From Gemmatimonadota bacterium (GTDB lineage: Bacteria; Gemmatimonadota; Gemmatimonadetes; Gemmatimonadales; Gemmatimonadaceae), in the NCBI GenBank assembly GCA_016719105.1, contig JADKAQ010000046.1, forward strand, positions 1 through 64,000: a stretch of 64,000 nt of DNA, written 5' to 3'. Below are positions 24,465 to 34,932 of the stretch, one piece after another (position 1 is the first letter of the stretch; every line of letters begins with the position of its first letter). Position numbers and translations under genes: made by a program. Under the pieces are notes generated by a model. The model searched no databases, was not told the origin of the DNA, and was given only the letters and a program-made list of their open reading frames with translations.

Positions 24465-26112
24465 GTCGCGACATGGCGTGGAGTGGCAGCTGGCGGCCGG
24501 TGCGCGCTACTGGATCCGCGCCGCCTGTGCCGCCAACGCCAGGGGCTACGCCGTTGCTCCAGCCGAAGCCGTCCTGGTTGGGATACTCGCCGCCCCCGGC
24601 GGCGCGCGCCATGTCCAGCACGTCGTACTTCTCGGTCATCTTCCCGGTCGCCGCGTAGGTGCGCCGGTTGAGGGCGAGCCAGCGGTCGCGCGCGGTGTTG
24701 GCCAGGTCGGTGCGCCCGTAGCGCCGGACCCCTTCCATCGACAGCCACTGCAGCGGCGGCCAGCCATTGGGCGCATCCCATTGCTGGCCAGAGCTGATCA
24801 GCGTCGTGGCGAATCCTCCGGCCTTGAGGAAGTCGCGCTCGAGCCGCGCGGCCACCGCCTTCCCTTGCTCGTCAGTTGCAACCCCGAAGTACAGCGCCGC
24901 TGACGCGGCCAGCGTCGGGCGGTCGGTCACACGTTTCCCCGTGGTCCACCGCACGTCGAAGAAGAAGCCCTCGCGCATGTCGTAGGCGTGCGCCTGCAGC
25001 GCGGCGCGCCGCCGCGTCGCGGCCTGCTCGTGGCGCTCCGCCATGGCACGGTCGCCGGTCCCGTTGCGCACGCGGAGCAACGCCGCAATGGTGCGCTCGG
25101 TGTTGTAGAGCAAGGCGTTGAGGTCGACCGGGGCGATGTTGGTGGTCTCGAGCGACCGGAGGTCCTTCGGGTCACGCATCCACCGACTGGAGAAGTCCCA
25201 CCCGCTCTCGGCGGCGGCGCGCACGTGGCGGTAGAAGGGCTCGCGCTGCGCGGCGGGGAGCGACTCGCCTAACGTGTAGTCCTCGCGGTACGACTCGGGG
25301 CGCGGCGCGGGCAGGTCGTCCCAGTAGCGGTTGAGGAGCGTGCCGTCCGTGAGGCGCACGACGCGACGATGCGCCTGGCCGGGGGCGAGCGCCGCACTCC
25401 CCTCCATCCAGAAGGCGTACTCCTTCTCCATCGCCGGGAGGAAGGCCAGCGCCTGCGTGGTGTCGGTCGCGCGCGCATACAGCCCCACCATGGCCGCGAA
25501 GTACGGCGGCTGGCTGCGCCCCAGGTAGTAGCTGCGGTTGCCGTTGGGGATGTGCCCTACCGACTCGATGAGCCAGGCGAAGTTGTCGAGCATGTTGCGC
25601 ACCAGGTCGGTGCGCCCGGTGACGACCAGCCCCTGCATGGTGAAGTACGAGTCCCAGTAGTACACCTCGCGGAAGCGACCGCCCGGGACGACATAGGGCT
25701 TGGGGAGCGGGAGCAGCGTGGTGTTGGCGCGCACGCTGTCGGGGCGGCGGGTGAGGACAGGCCACAGGTCGCGAATGTGGTCCTCCATCGACCGTTCACG
25801 ATTGGTGGTGAAGCTCCCGCCCACCGCCGCCGGGGCCTCGAAGTGCTCGCGCACGAACGCCGCGATCGAGAAGCCCTGACGCCCCTTTTCGGCCGCATAA
25901 CGAGCGACCAGCGCCGCTGGCGCCTCACGCGGGGTGGCGTCGACGAAGCTCTTGGAGTCCTCGAAGACGCGCGCCATCTGCACGTCGTGGAAGAGGGGGC
26001 CGAGGTCGCGGACGGGATCGTAGGCCGCGGTGGGGAGGACGACGGGCGTACCGGGCGCCCTGGGAGCGCAGGCAACGAGCGTAAGCAGCAGCGCGAGCGA
26101 TGTCCGTGACAT
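24424..26112 (-). CDS. treA: Alpha,alpha-trehalase (GH37) lipoprotein
   Basis: 562 residues, hydrolysing trehalose to two glucose. Both GH37 signatures are present: PGGRFREVYYWDSYF and QWDAPNGWPPLQW. The catalytic Asp sits in ESGWDFSSRW and the catalytic Glu in GKMTEKYDV. The N-terminus MSRTSLALLLTLVACAP is a lipoprotein signal with lipobox LVAC, so the enzyme should be anchored in the cell envelope, not cytoplasmic. The permease gene upstream (26131-27516) ends 18 nt before it, suggesting an operon in which released glucose, or trehalose itself, is imported. Its 3' end overlaps the convergent amidohydrolase gene by 41 nt within coding sequence. Confidence 0.95.
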   Translation of the reverse strand: MSRTSLALLLTLVACAPRAPGTPVVLPTAAYDPVRDLGPLFHDVQMARVFEDSKSFVDATPREAPAALVARYAAEKGRQGFSIAAFVREHFEAPAAVGGSFTTNRERSMEDHIRDLWPVLTRRPDSVRANTTLLPLPKPYVVPGGRFREVYYWDSYFTMQGLVVTGRTDLVRNMLDNFAWLIESVGHIPNGNRSYYLGRSQPPYFAAMVGLYARATDTTQALAFLPAMEKEYAFWMEGSAALAPGQAHRRVVRLTDGTLLNRYWDDLPAPRPESYREDYTLGESLPAAQREPFYRHVRAAAESGWDFSSRWMRDPKDLRSLETTNIAPVDLNALLYNTERTIAALLRVRNGTGDRAMAERHEQAATRRRAALQAHAYDMREGFFFDVRWTTGKRVTDRPTLAASAALYFGVATDEQGKAVAARLERDFLKAGGFATTLISSGQQWDAPNGWPPLQWLSMEGVRRYGRTDLANTARDRWLALNRRTYAATGKMTEKYDVLDMARAAGGGEYPNQDGFGWSNGVAPGVGGTGGADPVARTGRQLPLHAMSRPTVPPEPTSPIAR

Positions 26113-26130
26113 GTTGACCTCGATTCCCGC

Positions 26131-27516
26131 TCAATGCCCGGTGCCGCGCGGCGCAGGAGAATCCTGCCCCGCCCCCGGCGCCAGCTTCACGAACATCACC
26201 GCCACCGCCGCACAGATGAGCAGCGCCCCCGCCAGCCGGATCACGTTCTCCGGGTTGCCGCCTAACAACGTCTTGTAATACAGCGGCAGGGTGAAGATCT
26301 GGATCATCATGGGGATCACGATGAACATGTTGAAGATCCCCATGTAGACGCCGACGCGCTCCTGCGGGATGCTCCCCGCCAGCATCACGTACGGGTTTCC
26401 CATGATGCTCGCCCAGGCCAGCCCCACCCCGATCATCGGGATGAAGAGCAACGTCCGGTCGGTGATCCCGGGAATCGACAGCATCGCGATCCCTGCCAGC
26501 GTGAGGCAGATGGCGTGCATGACCTTGGGGCCAAACCGCCGAGTGAATGGGACCATGGCAAAGGCGGCGACGAAGGCGACGAAGTTGTAGAAGCCGCCGA
26601 TCTGCCCGTTGATCAGCCCCGCCTCGCGGAAGCCAGCGGTGTTCGCATCCGACGAGCCGAACATCGTCACCGAGATGGAGAGCACGATGTACTGCCAGTA
26701 ACAGAACATCGCGTACCACTGGAAGAGCTTCATCACCGCCAGCTGCTTCATCGCCGTCGGCATGTCCTTGAACGCCTCAGCCACCTCGGTGAGCGCGGCC
26801 CCGAAGCCACGCGGCAGCGCCTCGATGCGCCGGCGCTCCTCATCGGTGAGCGGGATCTCGGGGGTGGTCCGCACGGTGATGAGGATCGACGAGATCGAGA
26901 AGACGGCGCCGATGAGGAATGCCCCCACCGTGATGTACGGGATGCCGCGCCCGTTCACCGCGTCACGATTCATCCCCAGCAGCACGAGGATGCTCGGCGT
27001 GAGGTACGAGAGCGTCTGCCCCAACCCGGTGAAGGCACTCTGCGTGAGGAAGCCGATGGAGTGCTGCGAGGCATCGAGCCGGTCGCTCACGAAGGCGCGA
27101 TACGGCTCCATGGTGATGTTGTTGGCCGCATCGAGCACCCAGAGGAGCCCCGCCGCCATCCACAGCGCCTGCGAGAAGGGCATCGCCAGGAGCGCCAGCG
27201 AGCAGAGGACGGCGCCGACGAGGAAGTACGGCGTGCGTCGCCCGCGCGGGCTCAGCGTCCGGTCGCTCATCGCCCCGACGATGGGCTGCACGAGAAGCCC
27301 GGTCATGGGCCCCGCCAGCCAGAGCAGGGGGAGCGAGGCCTCGTCGGCGCCGAGGTACTTGTAGATCGGGCTCATGTTCCCCTGCTGCAGCCCGAAGCTG
27401 TACTGGATGCCGAAGAACCCCACATTCATGTTCACGATCTGCCAGAACGAGAGCCTCGGCCTGGCGGTCGCACGGTGTGCGGGGACATCCCCGATGGTCG
27501 CTGCTGCTCCTGCCAC
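26131..27516 (-). CDS. MFS sugar permease (SLC45/GPH-like), trehalase-linked
   Basis: 461 residues with about 12 transmembrane segments, a paralogue of the 7040-8350 permease: NVGFFGIQYSFGLQQGNMSPIYKYLGA against FGIQFGWGLQMANMSAIYEYLGA, PMTGLLVQPIVGAMSDRT, and RRTPYFLVGAVLCS. It lies 18 nt upstream of trehalase and is probably co-transcribed, so trehalose or glucose is the likely substrate. A longer cytoplasmic loop after segment six (about 50 residues, ERRRIEALPRGFGAAL) distinguishes it from the other copy. It is divergent from the invertase-like gene with a 60-nt spacer. Confidence 0.88.
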   Translation of the reverse strand: MAGAAATIGDVPAHRATARPRLSFWQIVNMNVGFFGIQYSFGLQQGNMSPIYKYLGADEASLPLLWLAGPMTGLLVQPIVGAMSDRTLSPRGRRTPYFLVGAVLCSLALLAMPFSQALWMAAGLLWVLDAANNITMEPYRAFVSDRLDASQHSIGFLTQSAFTGLGQTLSYLTPSILVLLGMNRDAVNGRGIPYITVGAFLIGAVFSISSILITVRTTPEIPLTDEERRRIEALPRGFGAALTEVAEAFKDMPTAMKQLAVMKLFQWYAMFCYWQYIVLSISVTMFGSSDANTAGFREAGLINGQIGGFYNFVAFVAAFAMVPFTRRFGPKVMHAICLTLAGIAMLSIPGITDRTLLFIPMIGVGLAWASIMGNPYVMLAGSIPQERVGVYMGIFNMFIVIPMMIQIFTLPLYYKTLLGGNPENVIRLAGALLICAAVAVMFVKLAPGAGQDSPAPRGTGH

Positions 27517-27576
27517 CTGATTATCCTCCGTACGACCTGTGAGACTGACCCCGGGAGCTCCCCACCAGAGAGAGCC

Positions 27577-28728
27577 GTGACATTTCTTCCTTCACTGGAT
27601 GCCGAGTCCGTGGCGCTGCTGCGCGACCTGTGCGGCCCGCACGGCATCCACGCCTCGCGTTCGTCGACCGCCAACTACCGCGCCGTCTTTGCCCGCGACG
27701 CGGTGATGGCCGGCGTCGCCGGCCTCCTGCTCCGCGACGAGGTGATCACGGCAGGGCTCGTGCGCACGCTGGAGCACCTTCGTCAGTTGCAAGGCCCCGA
27801 AGGACAGGTGGCGTCCAACTTCGAGATGCGCGACGCCGGACCGCACGTGAGCTTCGGCACGCTCGCCCCGCGCATCGATGCCGCCACCTGGTACCTCGTG
27901 GGCATCGGGCTCGCCGCCCGCGCCGGCGCCGTCGACCCCGCCGACTATCGCGACTCGGTGCAGCGTGCCGTGCATTGCCTCAACGCCCTGGAATACAACG
28001 GCCGGCACCTCATGTACATCCCCACGGGGGGAAACTGGGCCGACGAGTACATCTACGACGGTTACATCCTCTACGACCAGGTGCTGCGCGCGTGGGCGTT
28101 GCGGCTGCTGGGCGCGACGTACGGCGAGCCGGCCTGGCTCGACAAGTCGCAGTGCATCGCCGACACGATCTCCGAACGCTTCTTCGCCAGCGACAAGACG
28201 GGGCCGCAGCGCCCGATCGCCGCCTTCACCCCGGTGCACCGGCACGAGATGTTCGATCTCGCCGCCTGCGCGCTGCTCGCCGTGTCGGGCATCGCCCCGC
28301 AGCGCGCGCAGCAGGCGCTGGCCTGGATCGACCAGGCGTTCCTGCAGCAGGGGGCGCTGCCGCCAGTCTTCCATCCGGTCATCGAGGAGGGCGACGCCGA
28401 GTGGCCGGCGCTGCGGCGCTACCACCTGCACGCCTTCCGGAACCTGCCGTACGAGTACCACAACGGCGGGATCTGGCCCATCTGGCTGGGATGGCTGGCA
28501 CTTGGCCAGGTGCAAACGGGGCATCACGAGCAGCTCCCGCGCCTGCGTCGCGAGGTGCTGCGCGCGCTCGGCGCCGCCCCCAGCTTCGAATTCGAGGAGT
28601 ACCTGCACGGGCGCACCGGTGCAGCTGGCGGAACGCCGCACATGGCGTACACGGCCACGGGGCTCCTCTTCCTCCACCTCGCCGGCTCCGACGCGCCGCG
28701 AGAACTCCTCGCGCCATCGTTCCCATGA
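27577..28728 (+). CDS. Six-hairpin glycosidase, GH100/neutral-invertase-like
   Basis: 383 residues with no signal peptide, so cytoplasmic. Features seen are SRSSTANYRAVFARDAVMAGVAGLLL, GRHLMYIPTGGNWADEYIYDGYILYDQVLRAWAL, and FRNLPYEYHNGGIWPIWLGWLAL. This is an (alpha/alpha)6 barrel with the acidic D-E-Y and H-N-G-G motifs of alkaline/neutral invertases and glycogen-debranching-type enzymes. Sucrose or another glucoside is the probable substrate. GTG at 27577 is chosen; the frame is open upstream but overlaps the divergent permease gene. Its TGA overlaps the ATG of the kinase gene, so product hydrolysis and phosphorylation are probably coupled. Confidence 0.8.
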   Translation: MTFLPSLDAESVALLRDLCGPHGIHASRSSTANYRAVFARDAVMAGVAGLLLRDEVITAGLVRTLEHLRQLQGPEGQVASNFEMRDAGPHVSFGTLAPRIDAATWYLVGIGLAARAGAVDPADYRDSVQRAVHCLNALEYNGRHLMYIPTGGNWADEYIYDGYILYDQVLRAWALRLLGATYGEPAWLDKSQCIADTISERFFASDKTGPQRPIAAFTPVHRHEMFDLAACALLAVSGIAPQRAQQALAWIDQAFLQQGALPPVFHPVIEEGDAEWPALRRYHLHAFRNLPYEYHNGGIWPIWLGWLALGQVQTGHHEQLPRLRREVLRALGAAPSFEFEEYLHGRTGAAGGTPHMAYTATGLLFLHLAGSDAPRELLAPSFP

Positions 28729-29375
28729 GCAACACCGATCGCTACAACCTGTCCCCCGACTCGCTCGAACGCGCCCGCCGCATCATTGCGATCCTGCGCT
28801 CCGACTTCTGGCTCGGCGGCGGCGCACGACTCGTCGTCGGCGTGGCCGGCGAATCGGGGAGCGGCAAGTCGGTCGCCGCCAGCTCGCTGGCACAGGAGCT
28901 GACCAACGCCGGGCTCCGCGCCCACGTCCTGTACCAGGACGACTACTTCGTCCGCCCCCCGCGCACCAACCATGAGTTCCGCCTGCTCGACATCGAAGCG
29001 AACGTCGGGCCGCAGGAAGTGCAGCTCGACCTCATCGCCGACCACATCGATGCCTTCCGGCTGGGGCACACCGTGGACGCGCCGCTCGTCGACTACCCGG
29101 GTAACCGCTTCGTGACGCAGACGCTGGACTTCCGCGCGAGCGATGTCCTGGTGGTCGAGGGAACGTACGTGTTGCAGCTCTCGGACCTGGACGTCCGAAT
29201 CTTCTGCTCGGCGACGCATGAACAGACGCGCGAGCGCCGCAAGGCACGGGCGCGCGACGTCGACGACCCGATCATCGACCGGATCCTCGACCTCGAGCAC
29301 CGGCTCATCGCCCCGCAGGGGGAGACGGCCGACCTGGAGATCGACGCGGAATTCCAGCTGCTGCGCCTCGCCTGA
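28725..29375 (+). CDS. Uridine kinase-like P-loop kinase
   Basis: 216 residues. Walker A is GVAGESGSGKSVAASSLAQEL at about 39-59. The lid/substrate regions VLYQDDYFVRPPRTNHEFR, LVDYPGNRF and DVLVVEGTYVLQL correspond to Udk/PRK-family nucleoside kinases, and the arginine-rich ETRERRKARARD-like stretch (HEQTRERRKARARDVDD) corresponds to the lid. It is translationally coupled (ATGA) to the invertase-like gene, an unusual place for nucleotide salvage. I suspect a sugar or sugar-derivative kinase within this family, but uridine kinase activity is not excluded. Its stop lies 13 nt from the convergent small membrane protein gene. Confidence 0.8.
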   Translation: MSNTDRYNLSPDSLERARRIIAILRSDFWLGGGARLVVGVAGESGSGKSVAASSLAQELTNAGLRAHVLYQDDYFVRPPRTNHEFRLLDIEANVGPQEVQLDLIADHIDAFRLGHTVDAPLVDYPGNRFVTQTLDFRASDVLVVEGTYVLQLSDLDVRIFCSATHEQTRERRKARARDVDDPIIDRILDLEHRLIAPQGETADLEIDAEFQLLRLA

Positions 29376-29388
29376 CGTCACGCGGGGG

Positions 29389-29666
29389 CTAGTGATCGCG
29401 CCCCCGCGCGCCCCCGCGGTCCTCGCGCCCGGCACCGGCGGCATCGCTCGCCTCGCGACGTCCCGCAACGGCGGCGAGCGCAAGGAACAGGAGGCCGAAG
29501 ACGAGCATCACACCCCCCACAGGAGGTTGATGTTCAGGTTCCCCGACGGCGCGTACAGCTGCACGTCGCCACGCGTCGCGAAGCCGTAGCCGGCCAGCAG
29601 CACCCCGAGCACGGTGAAGAGCCCACCGATCGGGTACCTGAGGTCCATTCCCGCTGCACCACTCAT
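29389..29666 (-). pseudogene. Small two-helix membrane protein beside the sodium symporter, one-base frameshift
   Basis: From ATG at 29666 the frame reads MSGAAGMDLRYPIGGLFTVL, a first helix, then NLNINLLWGV and TGA. Adding one base in the run of six C at 29513-29518 restores NINLLWGGVMLVFGLLFLAL, a second helix and a charged tail (REASDAAGAGREDRG) ending at TAG 29389. That gives 92 residues. It starts 19 nt after the symporter stop, as the last gene of the susC operon. Small proteins of this pattern recur next to SSS-family symporters, so a symporter partner is plausible. A homopolymer call error is the simplest explanation of the stop. Confidence 0.6.
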
Positions 29667-29685
29667 GACGGATCTCCGGCCGGGG

Positions 29686-31452
<1,767 letters not shown>

Positions 31453-31547
31453 CGAAGCCTCGAGCGAGGGGAGCGGAGGGTCGAAGGAGGGGGAGTGGAA
31501 CGGGGACAACCCGAGTCGGCCGAGCGAGCGGCCGGGGAGGGAGGAAC

Positions 31548-34500
31548 TCAGGGCACGACGCCCACCGTGGCACGTGCACGCAGAAGGAGCAGCGTTTCAT
31601 TGTTGCGGGCCACCGCCACCGAGGCGCGCCCATTCGTGCCGCGCACCGGGACGAGCGCACGCACCTCACCGTCGATGCGCACACCACTCGTCGCCATGTC
31701 CATCGCGCTGAACGTCCCGTCGCCGCCTCCACGCAGCAGGAGGCCATACCCGGCATCGTACCGCCCGTACACCGGCGTCACGCCGTAGAAGTTCCCGCCG
31801 AGCAGGAGGTCGACCTTCCGGTCGCCATCGAAGTCGCGTGCCATGGCCGCATACACGGGGAAGAACTGCGCCTCGGCCGGCAACGCCGCGAGCGTGAACC
31901 CCTTCCCCGTTCCGAGGGCGACGGCCGAGGCAAAGGTCTTCGCCTCCAGCACCTTCGCGCTCGCCAGCTCCGACGAGGGGAGGATCTCCTCGAGCGTCGC
32001 CGCGCCAAAGGACTTGTACGACGGATACTTCTGCCGCAACGGCGGCATGAGCTTCACGAGATCGTCGCGCCCTACCACGGGATAGCTGGTCCCATGCTTG
32101 TGGAACGTGAGGATCTGCTTGAGCGAGCCGGTCTTGAAGAAGTCGGCCACGTAGAGCCGCGCCGGCTCGCTCGTGGTGGCGCGCACATAGGCGTTGAGCC
32201 CCAGGTTGCCGAGCACGAGGTCGGGGCGGTTGTCGCCATCGAGGTCGGCGACCGTGACGCTGTTCCACCAGCCTTCGCTGCCACCAAGCCCGGCCTCCTG
32301 CGTGCGATCGACGAACTTTCCCCCTTCCTGGTGGAAGACACGCGCCGCCATCCATTCCCCTGCCACTACCAGGTCGAGCTTGCCGTCGGCGTCGTAGTCG
32401 ACCCATCCGCCTGACGAGACCATCCCCGCTTCGGCCAGCGCCGGCGCCTGGTCGGCCGTCACGTCGCGGAACTGTCCGCGGCCGTCGTTGAGCAGCAGGT
32501 GGCTGCGCGGCGTGAGGCCGTACGCGCGGGAGACGACACGCGAACCCACGAAGAGGTCGAGGTCCCCGTCGCCATCGAAGTCGCCGGGGAGGACGCAGCT
32601 CCCGTTCTCGTGGAAGGGCGGGAGCGCCGAGGCGTTGCGGCTGAAGGTGCCACGCCCGTCGTTGAAATACAGCCGGTCGTCGAGCTGCTCGGCGTCGCCC
32701 CAGAACTCGTTCCCGGCGCTCACTACGTACAGGTCCTGGTCGCCGTCGCCGTCGGCATCGAAGAAGGCGGCGTCGACATCCTCGGGGATGGAGTCGGCGG
32801 CAAACGCCGGTTGGGGCGAGGGGCGGAAGCTCCCGTCGCGCTGTTGCACGAGGAGCCTCCCCGCCTGCCACTTGGCCCCACCAACGTACAGGTCGTCGAG
32901 CCCGTCGCCGTTCACGTCGGCGCTGGCCAGCGCCGGCCCCTCGGTGGAGAGGCGGTGCGGCATCAGCGGCTCACGATCGTAGTCGAGGAAATCGTTCTCG
33001 AGATGGCGCACCGGTTCCCCCAGCTCGGGGGAGACGTCGGTGAGGAGCGGCGCCGAGGTGGCTGGCGTCGGCGACCAGCGTGACGTCGCGTCCTTCTGCT
33101 CGAGCGTGAGGGCACGGTTGAGCGGGAGCGGCTTCACGACCTGCAGGCGCCGGTCGGGCCAGACCACGACGAGCGAGTCGCCCTGCGACGCCGCGCCAAA
33201 TCCGAAGTGCAGCCGCGGGTCGACCGATGACAGGAAGCCGCGCGTCGGCATCTGTTCCAGCGTCTGCGTCACGCCACCCGCGGAGACCTGCACGCGCGCG
33301 CCGATGCCAGCGGTGTTCTTCCCTTCACCGTGCAGCGTGACCGAGAGCCAAGCGTGCTTCGTGCGTTCGCGCACGCGGCTACGGTAGATCGAGGCGGGGG
33401 CCGCGATGTTGTTCACGACCAGGTCGAGCGCGCCGTCGTTGTCGAGGTCCGCGTAGGCAGCGCCATTCGAGAAACCCGGCTGCGCGAGCCCCCACCGCTC
33501 GGCCATGTCGGCGAAGCGATAGTTCCCCTCGTTCCGAAAGGCGTAGTTGGCCAGCGGAATGCGCGGCATGCTGTCGAGGAGCGCCAGGTTCTCCCGGGTC
33601 ACCCCGCGCGCCAGCGACGACTGCATCGCCTCGTTGCCGACGTAGTTGATGTAGTCCAGGTCGTTCGGGCGACGGTAGATCCCGTTGGTGATGTAGAGAT
33701 CCTTGCGCCCGTCGTCATCGAGGTCGGCGAAGAGCGCCGACCAGCTCCAGTCGGTGGCCTGCACGCCCGCCTGGTAGCCGATCTCCGAGAAGCGGCCGTC
33801 GCCGCGATTCAGCTGCAACGTATTGCGGGCGTACTGCGGCCAGTAGCCGGCGCGCACGCGAAGGTCGAAGAGGTTGAACCCTTCGCTCGACGCCGACGTC
33901 TTGAGCACATCCTCGCGCTCGGGGAGCATGTCGAGGACGGCGAGGTCGGGGAGGCCGTCGTTGTCGAAGTCGGCGGCGTCGACCCCCATCGAGAAGCGCG
34001 ACGTATGCTTGGTGGCGCGCGCGATCGACTCGGTGAAGGTCCCGTTGCAGTTGTTGCGGTAGAGGTAGTCGTTCTCCTGGAAGTCGTTGGCGATGTAGAG
34101 GTCTGGGCAGCCGTCGACGTTCACGTCGCTCACGACGACACCGAGCCCGTAGCCTTCGACCCCGCCGTAGATCCCGGCGGCGTCGCTCACGTCGGTGAAG
34201 CGCCCGTCGTCGTTGCGAAAGAGGCGGTCACCGGCCGTGGGATGCCTGATCTTGCGCAGCGCCGGCGACCCGACCGCACGCTCGGTGTGCGTCGAGTGGT
34301 TGAGCAGGTACATGTCCAGGTCGCCGTCGAGGTCGTAGTCGAAGAAGGCGGCCTGCGTCGAGTACCCCACGTGCTCCAGCCCGAACGCCTGCGTCTGGTC
34401 GGCGAAGATCCCGCGCCCATCGTTCACGTACAGCACGTTGCGGCCGTGCATCCCCAGGTAGCTGACGGCGGAGACGTAGAGATCGAGATCGCCGTCGCCA

Positions 34501-34892
34501 TCGACGTCGGCCATCGTGACGCCGGTCTTCCACCCCTCGGGGCCTTGAACCCCCGCCTTCTCCGTCACGTCCTCGAAGCGAAAGTCCCCCTTGTTGAGGT
34601 AGAGACGATTCGATTCGAGGTTGCTGGAGAAGTACAGGTCGGGGAGGGCGTCGCCATTCACGTCGCCCACCGCGACCCCGCCGCCGTTGTAGTAGTACAG
34701 GTAGTTCAGGATGTTGAAGTCGGGCGACTCGGGGAGCGTGTTGGTGAACGCCACGCCGGTCGCCTCGGGGGTGAGCAGCTCGAACAGCGGCGGTTCCGCC
34801 GGCGCGCGCTCGCCGCACGCCACGGCGGCCAGCGCCCCAGCGGCGAAGGCCGCCGCGAGGGCATTCGTCCGCCGCCTGCGACTCCCGCTCAT
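31548..34892 (-). CDS. Giant FG-GAP/VCBS-repeat and ASPIC/UnbV lipoprotein 1
   Basis: 1114 residues. The signal ends in AAVACGE, a lipobox. Many integrin-like FG-GAP blades carry the Ca-binding pattern DxDxDGxxDLY, for example VDGDGDLDLYVS, DYDLDGDLDMYL, FDGDGDLDLFVG and YDADGKLDLVVAG. An ASPIC/UnbV module sits mid-protein (AGIGARVQVSAGG, FGFGAASQGDSLVVVWPDRR), with a second set of blades after it, so two propellers are likely. It is the sixth gene of the susC operon, 40 nt after GH97. The biochemical role is unknown to me; glycan binding or a surface scaffold would fit the context. A paralogue lies at 38395 and a broken one at 641. Confidence 0.88.
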   Translation of the reverse strand: MSGSRRRRTNALAAAFAAGALAAVACGERAPAEPPLFELLTPEATGVAFTNTLPESPDFNILNYLYYYNGGGVAVGDVNGDALPDLYFSSNLESNRLYLNKGDFRFEDVTEKAGVQGPEGWKTGVTMADVDGDGDLDLYVSAVSYLGMHGRNVLYVNDGRGIFADQTQAFGLEHVGYSTQAAFFDYDLDGDLDMYLLNHSTHTERAVGSPALRKIRHPTAGDRLFRNDDGRFTDVSDAAGIYGGVEGYGLGVVVSDVNVDGCPDLYIANDFQENDYLYRNNCNGTFTESIARATKHTSRFSMGVDAADFDNDGLPDLAVLDMLPEREDVLKTSASSEGFNLFDLRVRAGYWPQYARNTLQLNRGDGRFSEIGYQAGVQATDWSWSALFADLDDDGRKDLYITNGIYRRPNDLDYINYVGNEAMQSSLARGVTRENLALLDSMPRIPLANYAFRNEGNYRFADMAERWGLAQPGFSNGAAYADLDNDGALDLVVNNIAAPASIYRSRVRERTKHAWLSVTLHGEGKNTAGIGARVQVSAGGVTQTLEQMPTRGFLSSVDPRLHFGFGAASQGDSLVVVWPDRRLQVVKPLPLNRALTLEQKDATSRWSPTPATSAPLLTDVSPELGEPVRHLENDFLDYDREPLMPHRLSTEGPALASADVNGDGLDDLYVGGAKWQAGRLLVQQRDGSFRPSPQPAFAADSIPEDVDAAFFDADGDGDQDLYVVSAGNEFWGDAEQLDDRLYFNDGRGTFSRNASALPPFHENGSCVLPGDFDGDGDLDLFVGSRVVSRAYGLTPRSHLLLNDGRGQFRDVTADQAPALAEAGMVSSGGWVDYDADGKLDLVVAGEWMAARVFHQEGGKFVDRTQEAGLGGSEGWWNSVTVADLDGDNRPDLVLGNLGLNAYVRATTSEPARLYVADFFKTGSLKQILTFHKHGTSYPVVGRDDLVKLMPPLRQKYPSYKSFGAATLEEILPSSELASAKVLEAKTFASAVALGTGKGFTLAALPAEAQFFPVYAAMARDFDGDRKVDLLLGGNFYGVTPVYGRYDAGYGLLLRGGGDGTFSAMDMATSGVRIDGEVRALVPVRGTNGRASVAVARNNETLLLLRARATVGVVP

Positions 34893-34932
34893 CGCGTTCC
34901 CACCGCGCATCCGTCGCGACCGTTCGCCATGC

